Source: an uncultured Bacteroidales bacterium (GTDB lineage: Bacteria > Bacteroidota > Bacteroidia > Bacteroidales > P3). Taken from it: a DNA stretch of 64,000 bases. The stretch lies in contig CAJTPR010000001.1 of the NCBI GenBank assembly GCA_910578275.1, forward strand, positions 248,001-312,000, in the 5' to 3' direction. The notes below the pieces were generated by a model. It made no database searches. It had not been told where the DNA came from and saw nothing but the letters and a program-made list of their open reading frames with translations. Position numbers and translations under genes: made by a program. How positions within the stretch are numbered: the stretch's first letter is position 1; each line of letters begins with the position of its first letter. This document shows, in pieces, positions 50,801 to 58,668 of this stretch.

Positions 50801-51967
50801 GCGGGAGGCGTCTTCTCCGACAACGAAACCATCTTGGTGAGCGTCCGCAACAAGGGAATCGAGACGGTGGAGATTCCGGTCCATGTACGTGTCGACAACA
50901 TGCTCCTGGAACCGAAGTCCGTAACGCTCGAACCCTATGCTTCGGCCGATGTCGCGTTCACCGCCGACCTTGCCGCCAAGGACGAGGAACGCAAGATCGA
51001 AATCACCGCCTTTTCCTCCTTGGCCGGTGACGAGAACCAAGACAACGACACGGTAAGGAAGAAAGTCGTTTCTTTCATTCCCGCCGATCCTTACCGGATG
51101 GATTTCGAATCCTGCCTCGATTTCGCCACCGAAGGCCTGAACCCCGTATGGACCTCGGTGAGCCTGGACAAGACGCCCGTATTGCCGCTGCGCCATGTGC
51201 TCGACGGAGCCTTCCACTACGTGGACTTCCCCGGCAGCGAGACCGACCTCGGCTTTATCGCGTTCAACCACGTAACGACCGAACCGTCCATGCTCTTCTA
51301 CGAGTTCTACGACAATTGCCGTCCCCATTCGGGACAGCGTTTCGGCGTTTCGCTCGGTATCAACGACGCGGACATAAGCAGGAACGACTGGCTCATTTCT
51401 CCCAAACTGAAGATGCCCGGCAAGAACACGCAACTTTCGATGTGGGTCCGTTCGTTCGACAAGGCTTTCAAGGAAACGTATGAAATCTGGGTTTCCGAAA
51501 AGAGCGGCGATCCCGAATCCGAAGATTTCGAACTCGTTTATCCTGACGGCGACGAGCCTTTGGTGGCTCCCGGCGAAAATTGGGAAAACGTCGTATTCGA
51601 CCTGGGCCGGTTCAACGGCAAGGAAGTTCACGTGGCCATCCGCTGCGTGACCATCGACGCGCCCATGTTCATGATCGACGACATCGTCATCGGAGAAAAC
51701 GCCGACAACGAATCGACGCAATCGGCGGACTTCCGGTTATCGGTCTGGCCCAATCCGGCCAAGGAAATGATCATGATCCTCTCGCCTGCCGCGAAAATCA
51801 AGCAAGTATCCCTGTTCAACCTGAACGGATCCTTGATCCACCAATCGGCCGACAGCCTCGATACCGACAACTACCGCTATGACGTAAGCGGACTGGTTTC
51901 GGGCATCTACCTGGCACGGATCACCACCGACAAGGGAACGGCGATCCGGAAATTCATGGTTCGCTGA
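47834..51967 (+). CDS. Large multidomain T9SS-secreted surface protein
   Basis: This 1377-residue exported protein has signal peptide MKKSTIRCMAGSLSFLLWAA. The first 300 residues hold three repeats of a chitobiase-C-terminal-like beta sandwich (PTFTPAASSLESGETVTIKA, TTIRAYVVENGKVSSDTVSA and two diverged forerunners). The middle has several CARDB/Ig-like segments. A jelly-roll domain begins near YRMDFESCLDFATEGLNPVW (about residue 1085), a choice-of-anchor-type module with W and D-rich loops. The last 80 residues are a T9SS type A sorting domain (RLSVWPNPAKEMIMILSP, YDVSGLVSGIYLARIT). It probably binds carbohydrate or host surfaces. A strong terminator follows; the next T9SS gene is 76 bases downstream. 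Confidence 0.85.
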   Translation: MKKSTIRCMAGSLSFLLWAAIGFAQPSVTFNPPGGTTVKPGTQITVTIDNYDYAEGYYKWKTGTSVEAIGNITSDDKNHTQPIIISEEEPALKIALVNEEFDLDPDLVFTATYIVDENAGDIEKPKADLPLFEPGTSAVLEGTKIRIRPVNETWIAVGQTKPETGYVLNDNVGDQAVSILTITENKTIWAFTRKDGYSNSDTVSATYVLKSGAPTFTPAASSLESGETVTIKAAEGVTDAKIFYATGEDKSARYTEYAGPIVITQDTTIRAYVVENGKVSSDTVSAAYTVTDLTPANPDKATIRLVVDGTNVPYRDRNQYQILLDSAHMLVDTYKDDIEGYTIDQSLLPRLYAAADATLPAGLSAENMATGVDIDQQDSIVVEPGVYDMLLFQSYHMSWLEKDALRAVYDGEGTGKYFYLDNLSLMAGKTYIVRVTFDAYGAHAVFSAFTDLQLVEVSGESKPSCELDESAISLSIANVGINDVKRYDVYYTTGNNDTVTETVDETLAAGTSTLYTFRQRLALEEGKTTIVQAGILLPDDDMLSNNTGRYTAFRGKTSTLPTRIETGSMHSAKANDWTLDEKGALVASKNASTPVFSTCFQVESAGTYRLSYENICGRFVQDPSGTIYVNNVDVYKIRAGKTSEDWGTWPVIMADSAIVGSSNHDEFDIKEIKFDIAEPGRYAFCIYAERVNDEDNLKFRNLHVEKMESSAARLNGFRLHSPRIVPQDWAEATWQAAVNIENRGLEKLEDAALAVSVNGREAMRRAFSLDIDAKEDFVLDVPVSGFKANDTIRVTGEVFAGETSISKAQAVPAAVIVSKDVAAFDHLTDFTDMETLQGYVGGKIGLIFPVVMKDTLTAVSCAWGAMDENMDVIIAIHQVTVDNGIVSLGKTIYEKTERRGMAGGMAVYNTPAFLLEPGNYFISVEPGSAKNFKLAMDLNPEGGFHVLDVLEGSWKYMTQAGYPVIRALFGSDGKPTSKDAEISAITKPVAGGVFSDNETILVSVRNKGIETVEIPVHVRVDNMLLEPKSVTLEPYASADVAFTADLAAKDEERKIEITAFSSLAGDENQDNDTVRKKVVSFIPADPYRMDFESCLDFATEGLNPVWTSVSLDKTPVLPLRHVLDGAFHYVDFPGSETDLGFIAFNHVTTEPSMLFYEFYDNCRPHSGQRFGVSLGINDADISRNDWLISPKLKMPGKNTQLSMWVRSFDKAFKETYEIWVSEKSGDPESEDFELVYPDGDEPLVAPGENWENVVFDLGRFNGKEVHVAIRCVTIDAPMFMIDDIVIGENADNESTQSADFRLSVWPNPAKEMIMILSPAAKIKQVSLFNLNGSLIHQSADSLDTDNYRYDVSGLVSGIYLARITTDKGTAIRKFMVR

Positions 51968-51987
51968 TAATCATCGTCCTATACCGA

Positions 51988-52023
51988 AAAAGGGGGCTTT
52001 CCCGAAGGAAAGTCCCCTTTTTT
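51988..52023 (+). terminator. Terminator after the large T9SS gene
   Basis: A stem formed by AAAGGGGGCTTTCC and GGAAAGTCCCCTTT around a CGAA loop, followed by TTTTTTATT, sits 20 bases after the stop at 51967. Confidence 0.88.
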
Positions 52024-52043
52024 ATTCATTCAACCGAAAAAAC

Positions 52044-53855
52044 ATGATGAAAACAACATGGATTGCAGGCTTGATGGTCCTTTGGGGCCTTGGGACCGTC
52101 AACGCACAAACACGCTTCGTAAGCGACACAGCACAAACCAGACGCGTGCTGCTTGAAGAATACACGGCCATACATTGCGGCAATTGCCCGGACGGACACA
52201 GGATAGCGGCAAAAATCGTGGCCGACCATCCGCAGCAAGCGTTCCTGATGAACGTGCACGGAACCGCGCTTGCCGATCCGGCAACCGGCCAGACGGACCT
52301 GCGTTCCGCCTACGGTGACATGCTTATCGGACATGCCGGCGTTTCGGCCATCCCCATGGGCTCGATAAACCGCCATATATTCCCTCCCGGAACGGAAACG
52401 GCCCTCCGTCGCGATTTCTGGGAAGAACGCGTGAGGGAGGCATTGTCGTTTCCTTCTTACGTGAACATCGCCGCCAAGGCGCGCCTGGATTGGAAAAGCC
52501 GTGAACTTTCGGTAACCGTGCAATTGTATTATACCGGCACGCCGGCCGTTGCTTCCAACTTCATCCACGTGGCGGTGCTGCAAGACAGCATCATCGGATT
52601 CCAGAACGGCACCGGCGCGAATCCCGCCCAAGTCACGCCCGACGGGCAATACATGCACATGCACGCCTTCCGCGATTTCCTCACCGGACCATGGGGAGAG
52701 GAAGTGAGCGTGCCTGCCGGCGGGAAACTGGTCGAAAAGACCTTTGTCAAGATACTGCCCGAAAAAATCGGAAACGTGAGACTGAACTTGCACGACCTGC
52801 ATTTCATAGCCTTCGTTTCCGAAAGCAAGGACGAAATCATGAACGTCTGTCGCGCGGAAGTGGAAAACCTCAACTTGCCCGACTGCATCGCCGCCTTGTC
52901 CGAACCCGTACAACTTGTCCATGCCACTTGCGACAAGAACGTGCGTTTTTCGCTCAAGGTGACAAACAGCCTCCTGTCGTCCGCACCGATTTCCCGGCTG
53001 ACCGTCGCCGCCACCAGCCTTGCCGGCACGACGGAACACGTGTACGAGCCCTCCGTCCCCGTCGAACCGGGAAAAAGCATACGATTCGAAACCGGCACGA
53101 CAAGCCTTCTGCACAAGAACAAGGAAGAACGCGTCGACTTCAGGATCGTGGCGATAAACGAAGGAACGTTCGTGGAACGGAACACCGAGACGTTGACGGC
53201 CAAGGCCTTCAAGCATTACGGCATCACCGAAACCCCCGAAATCACGATAAGATTGCAGCAAGACCGCTTCGGGCAAGACATAACATGGACATTGAAAGAC
53301 CAAAGCGACGAAACGGTTGCCGAAGGCGGTCCGTATCAAGACCTGCCCGCCGGCCAGGTACGCGAGCACGAATATCCTTTGACCATCGCCGACGGCTGCC
53401 ACACCTTCGCCATCTACGACAAGAACCGTGACGGCATCAACAGCGGCGCGGGCGAAGGATTCATCCGCTTTTCGGAAAAAGAAGGCCGGGTTTTCGTGCA
53501 ACACGACGGGATGTACAAGGACAGCGCCGTCATCATGCTCCAAATCGGCATCGAGGAGCCCGAGCCCGTCTTTCCTCCCGACACAAGCGGTTCCGACACC
53601 CTTTCCGTCGTTCCCGCGCAAGCCCGGACGATCCGTATCCACCCCAATCCCTGCACGGAAAGAATCGTCATCGAGGCAGACAAGTCGCAAGAAAGGCCGA
53701 CAGCCATCCGGATCCTGTATCCCGACGGACGGGAAGCGCTGCGCGTGACCGGCCAAGTCGAAGACATAGACATGCGCCGGTTCCCCTCCGGATTCTACAT
53801 CCTGGAAATACGTACGGACAAGCACACCTGGCGAGCCAAGATAATGAAACGATGA
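52044..53855 (+). CDS. Omp28-related T9SS-secreted protein with CxxC motif
   Basis: This is a 603-residue exported protein of the Omp28-related family. Signal peptide: MMKTTWIAGLMVLWGLGTVN; a second ATG is at the next codon. The N-terminal 200 residues have a thioredoxin-like fold, with a CGNC pair in LLEEYTAIHCGNCPDGHRIA near residue 50, and VAVLQDSIIGFQNGTGANP further on, as in Omp28 proteins. Later regions are Ig-like and jelly-roll-like. The end is a T9SS type A domain (RTIRIHPNPCTERIVIEA, MRRFPSGFYILEIR). A redox or adhesive role is possible but not proven. It is convergent with the TonB receptor across a long hairpin. Confidence 0.87.
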   Translation: MMKTTWIAGLMVLWGLGTVNAQTRFVSDTAQTRRVLLEEYTAIHCGNCPDGHRIAAKIVADHPQQAFLMNVHGTALADPATGQTDLRSAYGDMLIGHAGVSAIPMGSINRHIFPPGTETALRRDFWEERVREALSFPSYVNIAAKARLDWKSRELSVTVQLYYTGTPAVASNFIHVAVLQDSIIGFQNGTGANPAQVTPDGQYMHMHAFRDFLTGPWGEEVSVPAGGKLVEKTFVKILPEKIGNVRLNLHDLHFIAFVSESKDEIMNVCRAEVENLNLPDCIAALSEPVQLVHATCDKNVRFSLKVTNSLLSSAPISRLTVAATSLAGTTEHVYEPSVPVEPGKSIRFETGTTSLLHKNKEERVDFRIVAINEGTFVERNTETLTAKAFKHYGITETPEITIRLQQDRFGQDITWTLKDQSDETVAEGGPYQDLPAGQVREHEYPLTIADGCHTFAIYDKNRDGINSGAGEGFIRFSEKEGRVFVQHDGMYKDSAVIMLQIGIEEPEPVFPPDTSGSDTLSVVPAQARTIRIHPNPCTERIVIEADKSQERPTAIRILYPDGREALRVTGQVEDIDMRRFPSGFYILEIRTDKHTWRAKIMKR

Positions 53856-53866
53856 CCGGCGTTTTC

Positions 53867-53911
53867 GAGGAAAGAGGCAAGCCGTGGTTCACGGCTTGCC
53901 TCTTTCCTCGA
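53867..53911. terminator. Long hairpin between convergent genes
   Basis: A perfect 20-bp stem (53867-53886 with 53892-53911) and 5-base loop lies between the Omp28-like and TonB-receptor genes. It lacks a T run of the usual length on either side, so termination in both directions is likely but intrinsic strength is uncertain. Confidence 0.7.
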
Positions 53912-53984
53912 ATGAATCCCGGAGATACGGCAACCTGACACGGCAAACGACCGGGAAAGAATCCCGCAGAGAAACGGATTCCCG

Positions 53985-56150
53985 TTATCGCCAAGCGTCG
54001 AAGAGAGCGTCGATATCGACCGACAACGCCGCAAAGAACGTGATTCCCGGGGAAGTGGTGGCTACAAGGTCGTAACGACGGGGCTTATAGTCGAAAAGAT
54101 TGTCGATACCGAGGTTGAGCGTGACGGCATCGAGGAATTTCTGGGTGAGGGTCAGTTTCCACATGGTATAGGCGGGATAGCGCACGTTTTCGTAAACGGA
54201 GTTCCCGTTTTCGTCCAATCGTCCGGTGGTCGCTACCGAACGGAGGCCGGAAAAGACCCGGCCGCCCAAGGAAACGCCCAATCCGTACCATTTCCTTTCA
54301 TAGTGGTAGTCGAAGCGGAAAACCCCGGAATGGGGACGGGCGTAACTGACGTTCACGCCCTTTTCCCGCTGCCGGTCGAAAACATAGGCGTAACCGGCCT
54401 TTACGGCGAAGCCGCAAGGAAGCTTCACGAACAGGTTCATATCGGCTCCCGCGGTATGCGACTGGTTGACGTTGCGATAAAAGGCCGTGTCCTGGGTCTT
54501 GTTGTAGACGGTGGTTATCTTGTCGGAAGTATGGCAGTAGTAGCCGCCGGCGGTAATGCTGAACGCCTTGCGGGCATATTCCACGCCCAGCATCACATTT
54601 TGGCTTTTTTCGGGCTTCAAGGCGGGATTTCCGTAAACGACGAACCAGCCAAGGTCTCCCATGTCGTAGTCGGAAAACATCTCCTTGAGCGAAGGGGCGC
54701 GGAAACCGCCCGCATAGGAAAGCCGCAACGAGACGGGGCGTATCTTGTACATCAACGATACCTTGGGCGAAAGGTGCGGCCGCTTGAAACGGCTGTTGTA
54801 GTCCATGCGCAGACCATATACCAGGTACCATCTTTCCCGGAAACTCACATCGTGCTGGAGATAGGCCACGGCCGTATGGGCCGTGAACGTCTTGTATTTT
54901 CCCTCCCGGGTCGTGTCGAACTGGTTCGACATGAGACTTTCGCCCAGATACTCCAAGCCCGCGCTGAGCGTGTTGCTGCCGGTAAAGTCATGGTCGAACT
55001 GGACACGCGCCGTATGCTGCATGTTCCTGTATTCCTTCGTCGATACGTCCGCCCGCGGAAAGAAGTCGTCCCTGCCGTAACGATCGAACGCATAACTGCC
55101 TCGCAGACGCGACTTTTCGTTGACCGGATAATCGGCCGACAGGGAAGCCGACCCTCCCGTGTAGCGGTTCTTGCGGGTATCCGAATAATCGCGCTCACGG
55201 TAGTAGAAGCCGCCCTTGACCTTGACGGACAGGTTCGGCAGGACATCGTAACGGAAAGCCTGGCCGGCATTCACGTTCCATCCTCCGTATATGAGCGAAA
55301 CCAGACCCGCCGAATCGCGGTTCTTCAACGAATAAGTATCTATCGACTTGTAGGAAACCTGCGTGAGACTGTTGAACTTCTTGCGGTCGAATCCCAGCAC
55401 GGCCCCGTATTTCTGTTCATCGTGCGAGCCATATCGCGCGTTGGCCTGCAACGACCATGGCCGCCGCGCCTCCTTGGTGATGATATTGACCACGCCGCCG
55501 ACGGCGTTCGAACCATAAAGCGCCGAACCCGCCCCGCGCACGATCTCCACCCGCTCCACGTTGCCGGCATCGAGCCGCTCATAGTCGATGTTGCCGAGGC
55601 TTTCGCCCGCCAGGCGCTCCCCGTCCACAAGGAACAATATGTCACCGCCCCCCATGCCCTGCATGTTCAACACGGGCTGCCCGTCCATCTGCCGGCCGAA
55701 CTCGATGCCGGGCAATGCGTCCTGCAACACGTCGGCGATGTCGACGGCCCCTGTCTTTTGTATGTCCTGGGATGAAATCACCGTCGTGGCCACCGCCACG
55801 TCCTTGAGCAACTTGGGCGTACGGGTCCCGGTAACCACCACTTCCTCCAAAGGAGAGGCTTGGGGCAAAAGGACGAAATCGACCGTCGTGTCGTGGTCCA
55901 TCCGAAGCTCGACGGTCTGCGGCACATATCCCATGTAACGCAGGCTTATCCTGTAAACGCCCTTGGCGGAAAACCCGTAACGGAAACTCCCGTCGCCAGC
56001 CGAAACGGTTCCACGCCCCTGCCCTTGCACCTGGATGGTGGCCATGGGCAAAGGTTCCCCCGCCGCATCCGTCACGCGCCCCGACAACACCTGCGCACAA
56101 GAAGATGCTCCGAAACAAAAAAGGAAAAACAACGAGAGCGTATGTTTCAA
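53985..56150 (-). CDS. TonB-dependent receptor, HmuR-like
   Basis: This 721-residue outer-membrane receptor has signal peptide MKHTLSLFFLFCFGASSCAQ, then a carboxypeptidase-like regulatory domain around residues 21-100 (SGRVTDAAGEPLPMATIQVQ). The plug spans about 110-220 (VVVTGTRTPKLLKDVAVATT, LFLVDGERLAGESLGNIDYE), followed by a barrel. The barrel carries GGFRAPSLKEMFSDYDM near residue 490 and NPALKPEKSQN near residue 525, close to the FRAP and NPNL signatures of heme receptors. It follows an HmuY-like lipoprotein by 6 bases on the same strand, the order of hmuYR in Porphyromonas. Heme is the best-supported substrate, though cobalamin receptors share some of these features. Confidence 0.82.
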   Translation of the reverse strand: MKHTLSLFFLFCFGASSCAQVLSGRVTDAAGEPLPMATIQVQGQGRGTVSAGDGSFRYGFSAKGVYRISLRYMGYVPQTVELRMDHDTTVDFVLLPQASPLEEVVVTGTRTPKLLKDVAVATTVISSQDIQKTGAVDIADVLQDALPGIEFGRQMDGQPVLNMQGMGGGDILFLVDGERLAGESLGNIDYERLDAGNVERVEIVRGAGSALYGSNAVGGVVNIITKEARRPWSLQANARYGSHDEQKYGAVLGFDRKKFNSLTQVSYKSIDTYSLKNRDSAGLVSLIYGGWNVNAGQAFRYDVLPNLSVKVKGGFYYRERDYSDTRKNRYTGGSASLSADYPVNEKSRLRGSYAFDRYGRDDFFPRADVSTKEYRNMQHTARVQFDHDFTGSNTLSAGLEYLGESLMSNQFDTTREGKYKTFTAHTAVAYLQHDVSFRERWYLVYGLRMDYNSRFKRPHLSPKVSLMYKIRPVSLRLSYAGGFRAPSLKEMFSDYDMGDLGWFVVYGNPALKPEKSQNVMLGVEYARKAFSITAGGYYCHTSDKITTVYNKTQDTAFYRNVNQSHTAGADMNLFVKLPCGFAVKAGYAYVFDRQREKGVNVSYARPHSGVFRFDYHYERKWYGLGVSLGGRVFSGLRSVATTGRLDENGNSVYENVRYPAYTMWKLTLTQKFLDAVTLNLGIDNLFDYKPRRYDLVATTSPGITFFAALSVDIDALFDAWR

Positions 56151-56156
56151 GAGACC

Positions 56157-56729
56157 TTATTCAAAAGGATATTCGTAGGAAAACGTGGCATGACCGGCCT
56201 TGTCCATGGCACTCTTGTAAGACGAGAACCTGATCTTGGCGTGTTTACCGTCCTTGGTGCGGACCACATATACCTGCGGCGCTACCGTATATACCGGCGG
56301 CATGCCGCTGCGTCTTACCCAGGAACCCAGCTCAAGGTTCACTTCCGTGGTATCGTACGTCATGATTTCCTGCATCATGTCCGCTTCCACGACGACCACG
56401 TCGAAAGTAAGCGTGTCGGACACGAATTTTCCCGAAGGAACCTGCGTCAACTCCGACAGTTTCGTCACATCGGTCTTCAAGGCCGAACCTCCGTTGGTCT
56501 TCACGTCGCCGCGATGCAAGGCGATGTCCCATTTCGCGGGCGCGGCTTCTTTCAGTCCAAGGCTTTGGGGAACCCCCGTTTCAAACGAGAAATACACCCA
56601 TCGGTCGTAGGCGCTCACGTCCAGGTCGTAAACGGTCTTTCCCTCGGGCTTTTCCGTGTCGTCTTCCTTGCAGGAAACGCAAAGCAGGCACGACACGATG
56701 GCCCATCCTGTCAAAAGCAGTCTTTTCAT
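56157..56729 (-). CDS. hmuY: HmuY-family heme-binding lipoprotein
   Basis: This 190-residue lipoprotein has signal MKRLLLTGWAIVSCLLCVSC. It resembles HmuY, a surface hemophore that captures heme and hands it to HmuR. Family features are YDRWVYFSFETG near residue 42, PAKWDIALHRGDVKTNGG near residue 63, and the later PVYTVAPQVYVVRTKDGKHA with KIRFSSYKS. Length is typical. It sits 6 bases upstream of the receptor gene. No Fur-like operator was recognised in the 90-base upstream gap, though Bacteroidetes regulation may differ. Confidence 0.85.
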   Translation of the reverse strand: MKRLLLTGWAIVSCLLCVSCKEDDTEKPEGKTVYDLDVSAYDRWVYFSFETGVPQSLGLKEAAPAKWDIALHRGDVKTNGGSALKTDVTKLSELTQVPSGKFVSDTLTFDVVVVEADMMQEIMTYDTTEVNLELGSWVRRSGMPPVYTVAPQVYVVRTKDGKHAKIRFSSYKSAMDKAGHATFSYEYPFE

Positions 56730-56821
56730 GTCGTTTCAATTTTTAAGGCGACGAAATTAGTCAATCTCCACCCCGGAGGCAATACCCACTTGCAGGTATT
56801 TTCCCGCATACCGACGGCCGG

Positions 56822-57079
56822 CTATAAGAAAAACGGCTCTATGCCGGATACTTCCGGCACGATGACCCGCAAGGCCACGTCCACGCTCTGCTTGATCGTG
56901 GCATGGGCGCGCGGGCAGTTGCCGCAAGTGGTCTTCAAGCCCAACTTGGCCTTGCCCTCCTCCGTGATTTCATAGAATTTCACCTCGGCGGCACATTCCT
57001 CGAAGAGCGCAGGGGCGATTTTCTCCACCACCGCCTTTTCCGCCTTTTCTTCCAAGGTCCTCAACGCTTGCTTGTCCAT
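56822..57079 (-). CDS. NifU-like C-terminal domain protein
   Basis: This 85-residue cytoplasmic protein resembles the NifU C-terminal domain (Nfu-type), an iron-sulfur cluster scaffold or carrier. The conserved cysteine pair is in LKTTCGNCPRAHATIKQSVD near residue 50, and the end VPEVSGIEPFFL matches the family's terminus. It is a stand-alone domain without the IscU part. The gene lies 12 bases downstream of the yeiH-like gene on the same strand. Confidence 0.87.
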   Translation of the reverse strand: MDKQALRTLEEKAEKAVVEKIAPALFEECAAEVKFYEITEEGKAKLGLKTTCGNCPRAHATIKQSVDVALRVIVPEVSGIEPFFL

Positions 57080-57091
57080 GATTCCGTCGTG

Positions 57092-58141
57092 TTATATCAA
57101 AGGAGCCAAATAACGTGTAAGCACGTAGCCCCCGCCAAAGAGCCAAATGTACAGCAAAAACGCCAAAAGGAAGGGACGAGGACCGGCTTTCCTGAACTTG
57201 TCGAAACCGGTTTCCATGCCCAATGCCGTCATGGCCATCGTGAGCAGGAATGTGTCGAAGGAATCGATATGTCCGATGCAGGCCGCCGGAAGAAGATCCA
57301 ACGAATTGAAACCTATGACCAGCAAGAAAATGAACGCGAACCAAGGAACGGATACCTTGTGCCCGGAAGCCGTTTTCCTCTTTGTCCCGGCCGCGGCCTC
57401 CGCTTCCGTCGGACGGACGGTGAAGGCCAGCACCAGCAATACCGGCACGAGCATCATGACCCTGATCATCTTGACTATCGTCGCCGTATCCTGGATTTCC
57501 GCCCCCATGGCATTGCCCGCGCCCACCACGTGCGCCACCTCGTGCAACGTCGATCCGGTATAGATGCCCATGTCGTGCGCAGTCATGCCCAACCAGCCGT
57601 TGCGATACAGGAAAGGATATAGGAACATGGACAACGTACCGAAGATCACCACCGTCGAAACGGCCACCGCCGTCTTGTAAGGTTTGGGCTTGATCGTGGC
57701 ATCCGCGCCCAAGACCGCTGCCGCGCCGCAAATGGAACTGCCCACGGAAACAAGCAAGGCCGTATCCCGGTCCATCTTGAGCCATTTTCCGAACAAGACG
57801 CCCAGCAGGATGGTCCCGGTCACGATGACGGCATCCGCCACGATGGCGCCCCAGCCCACCTCCATGATGTTGCCTATCGTAAGCCTGAAACCGTACAGGA
57901 TGATGCCCAACCTGAGCAACTGCTTGGCACTGAATTGTATGCCAGGAACCCAGGTTTCAGGCAGACGGTTGCGCAAGCTGTTCGCGTAGAGCATGCCCAG
58001 CAATATACCGATGATGAGCGGACTGAAAGATATTCTTTGGAAGAAAGGGAACCGGGCTATGTAAAAAGCCGCGCACGAGAACAAGGCGACAAGGAGGACC
58101 CCATGCAGCATATTCCCCCTCGATTCACTGATTTTTACCAT
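57092..58141 (-). CDS. YeiH-family membrane protein (UPF0324)
   Basis: This 349-residue polytopic inner-membrane protein belongs to the YeiH/UPF0324 family, often annotated as putative sulfate or sulfonate exporters; the function is not firmly established. About ten hydrophobic helices are visible. Family signatures are LLVSVGSSICGAAAVLGADA near residue 130 and GIYTGSTLHEVAHVVGAGNA near residue 195, with the latter glycine- and histidine-rich loop likely in the transport path. VLAFTVRPTEAEAAAG is a cytoplasmic loop. It begins upstream of the NifU-like gene, forming a two-gene operon. A sulfur link between the two is suggestive only. Confidence 0.86.
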   Translation of the reverse strand: MVKISESRGNMLHGVLLVALFSCAAFYIARFPFFQRISFSPLIIGILLGMLYANSLRNRLPETWVPGIQFSAKQLLRLGIILYGFRLTIGNIMEVGWGAIVADAVIVTGTILLGVLFGKWLKMDRDTALLVSVGSSICGAAAVLGADATIKPKPYKTAVAVSTVVIFGTLSMFLYPFLYRNGWLGMTAHDMGIYTGSTLHEVAHVVGAGNAMGAEIQDTATIVKMIRVMMLVPVLLVLAFTVRPTEAEAAAGTKRKTASGHKVSVPWFAFIFLLVIGFNSLDLLPAACIGHIDSFDTFLLTMAMTALGMETGFDKFRKAGPRPFLLAFLLYIWLFGGGYVLTRYLAPLI

Positions 58142-58194
58142 AATAACCAGTCATTTAGAGATTTTTCAATCCGCAAAATTACCGAATTGTCCGT

Positions 58195-58227
58195 AAAAAA
58201 AAACCGATCGCCCTTTCGGGCGACCGG
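58195..58227 (-). terminator. Terminator after tRNA-Arg
   Basis: CCGATCGCCC and GGGCGACCGG form a 10-bp stem with one mismatch around a TTTC loop. Nine T residues follow on the minus strand (58203-58195). It is 27 bases past the 3' end of tRNA-Arg. Confidence 0.88.
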
Positions 58228-58253
58228 CAACCAAAAACTAAAACTATGAAAAG

Positions 58254-58327
58254 TGACACCGGTGGGATTCAAACCCGCAACCTTCTGATCCGTAGTCAGA
58301 TGCTCTATTCAGTTGAGCTACGGTGCC
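58254..58327 (-). tRNA. tRNA-Arg (anticodon ACG)
   Basis: A 74-base class I tRNA. Acceptor GGCACCG pairs with CGGTGTC (one G-U), the D arm is TAGCTCAACTGAATAGAGC, and the anticodon stem TCTGA/TCAGA holds loop CTACGGA. The anticodon is ACG, expected to be edited to inosine. The T arm GCGGGTTTGAATCCCAC is normal. CCA is not encoded. Confidence 0.96.
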
Positions 58328-58530
58328 TTCAATAGTGGGTGCAAAGATACTATTTTTTTCGTTACAGACAAGCATGCACGAACTTTTAACATTTATTAAC
58401 TATTTTTCAACCGCCCTTAACATTCGCAAATCATACGAATTCAGACGCTTCTAAACAAATTTTAAGTTTTTTTAAGAGTTGGGGGGCGGTTCGTCCAGGC
58501 AAAAACCTTCGCCGTAAAGGAAAATTTATC

Positions 58531-58539
58531 TAAATTTGC
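58531..58539 (+). promoter_or_regulatory. -7 promoter element of the SusC/SusD operon
   Basis: TAAATTTGC is a full match to the -7 consensus TAnnTTTG. It lies 130 bases before the SusC start, implying a long untranslated leader. The 58328-58668 gap otherwise holds AT-rich sequence and no gene; a tRNA promoter is expected on the other strand near 58330-58400. Confidence 0.65.
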
Positions 58540-58668
58540 CTCTTGCCGTCGTCGCGCTCTTGGGGCCGCAACGAGGGCGTTTTTTGCCTTGTGGGCGGAA
58601 AAGACTGGAAAACAACACATAAACGATAAAAACAGATTTTAAAATACACAATCCAAATCAGCTCTTTT

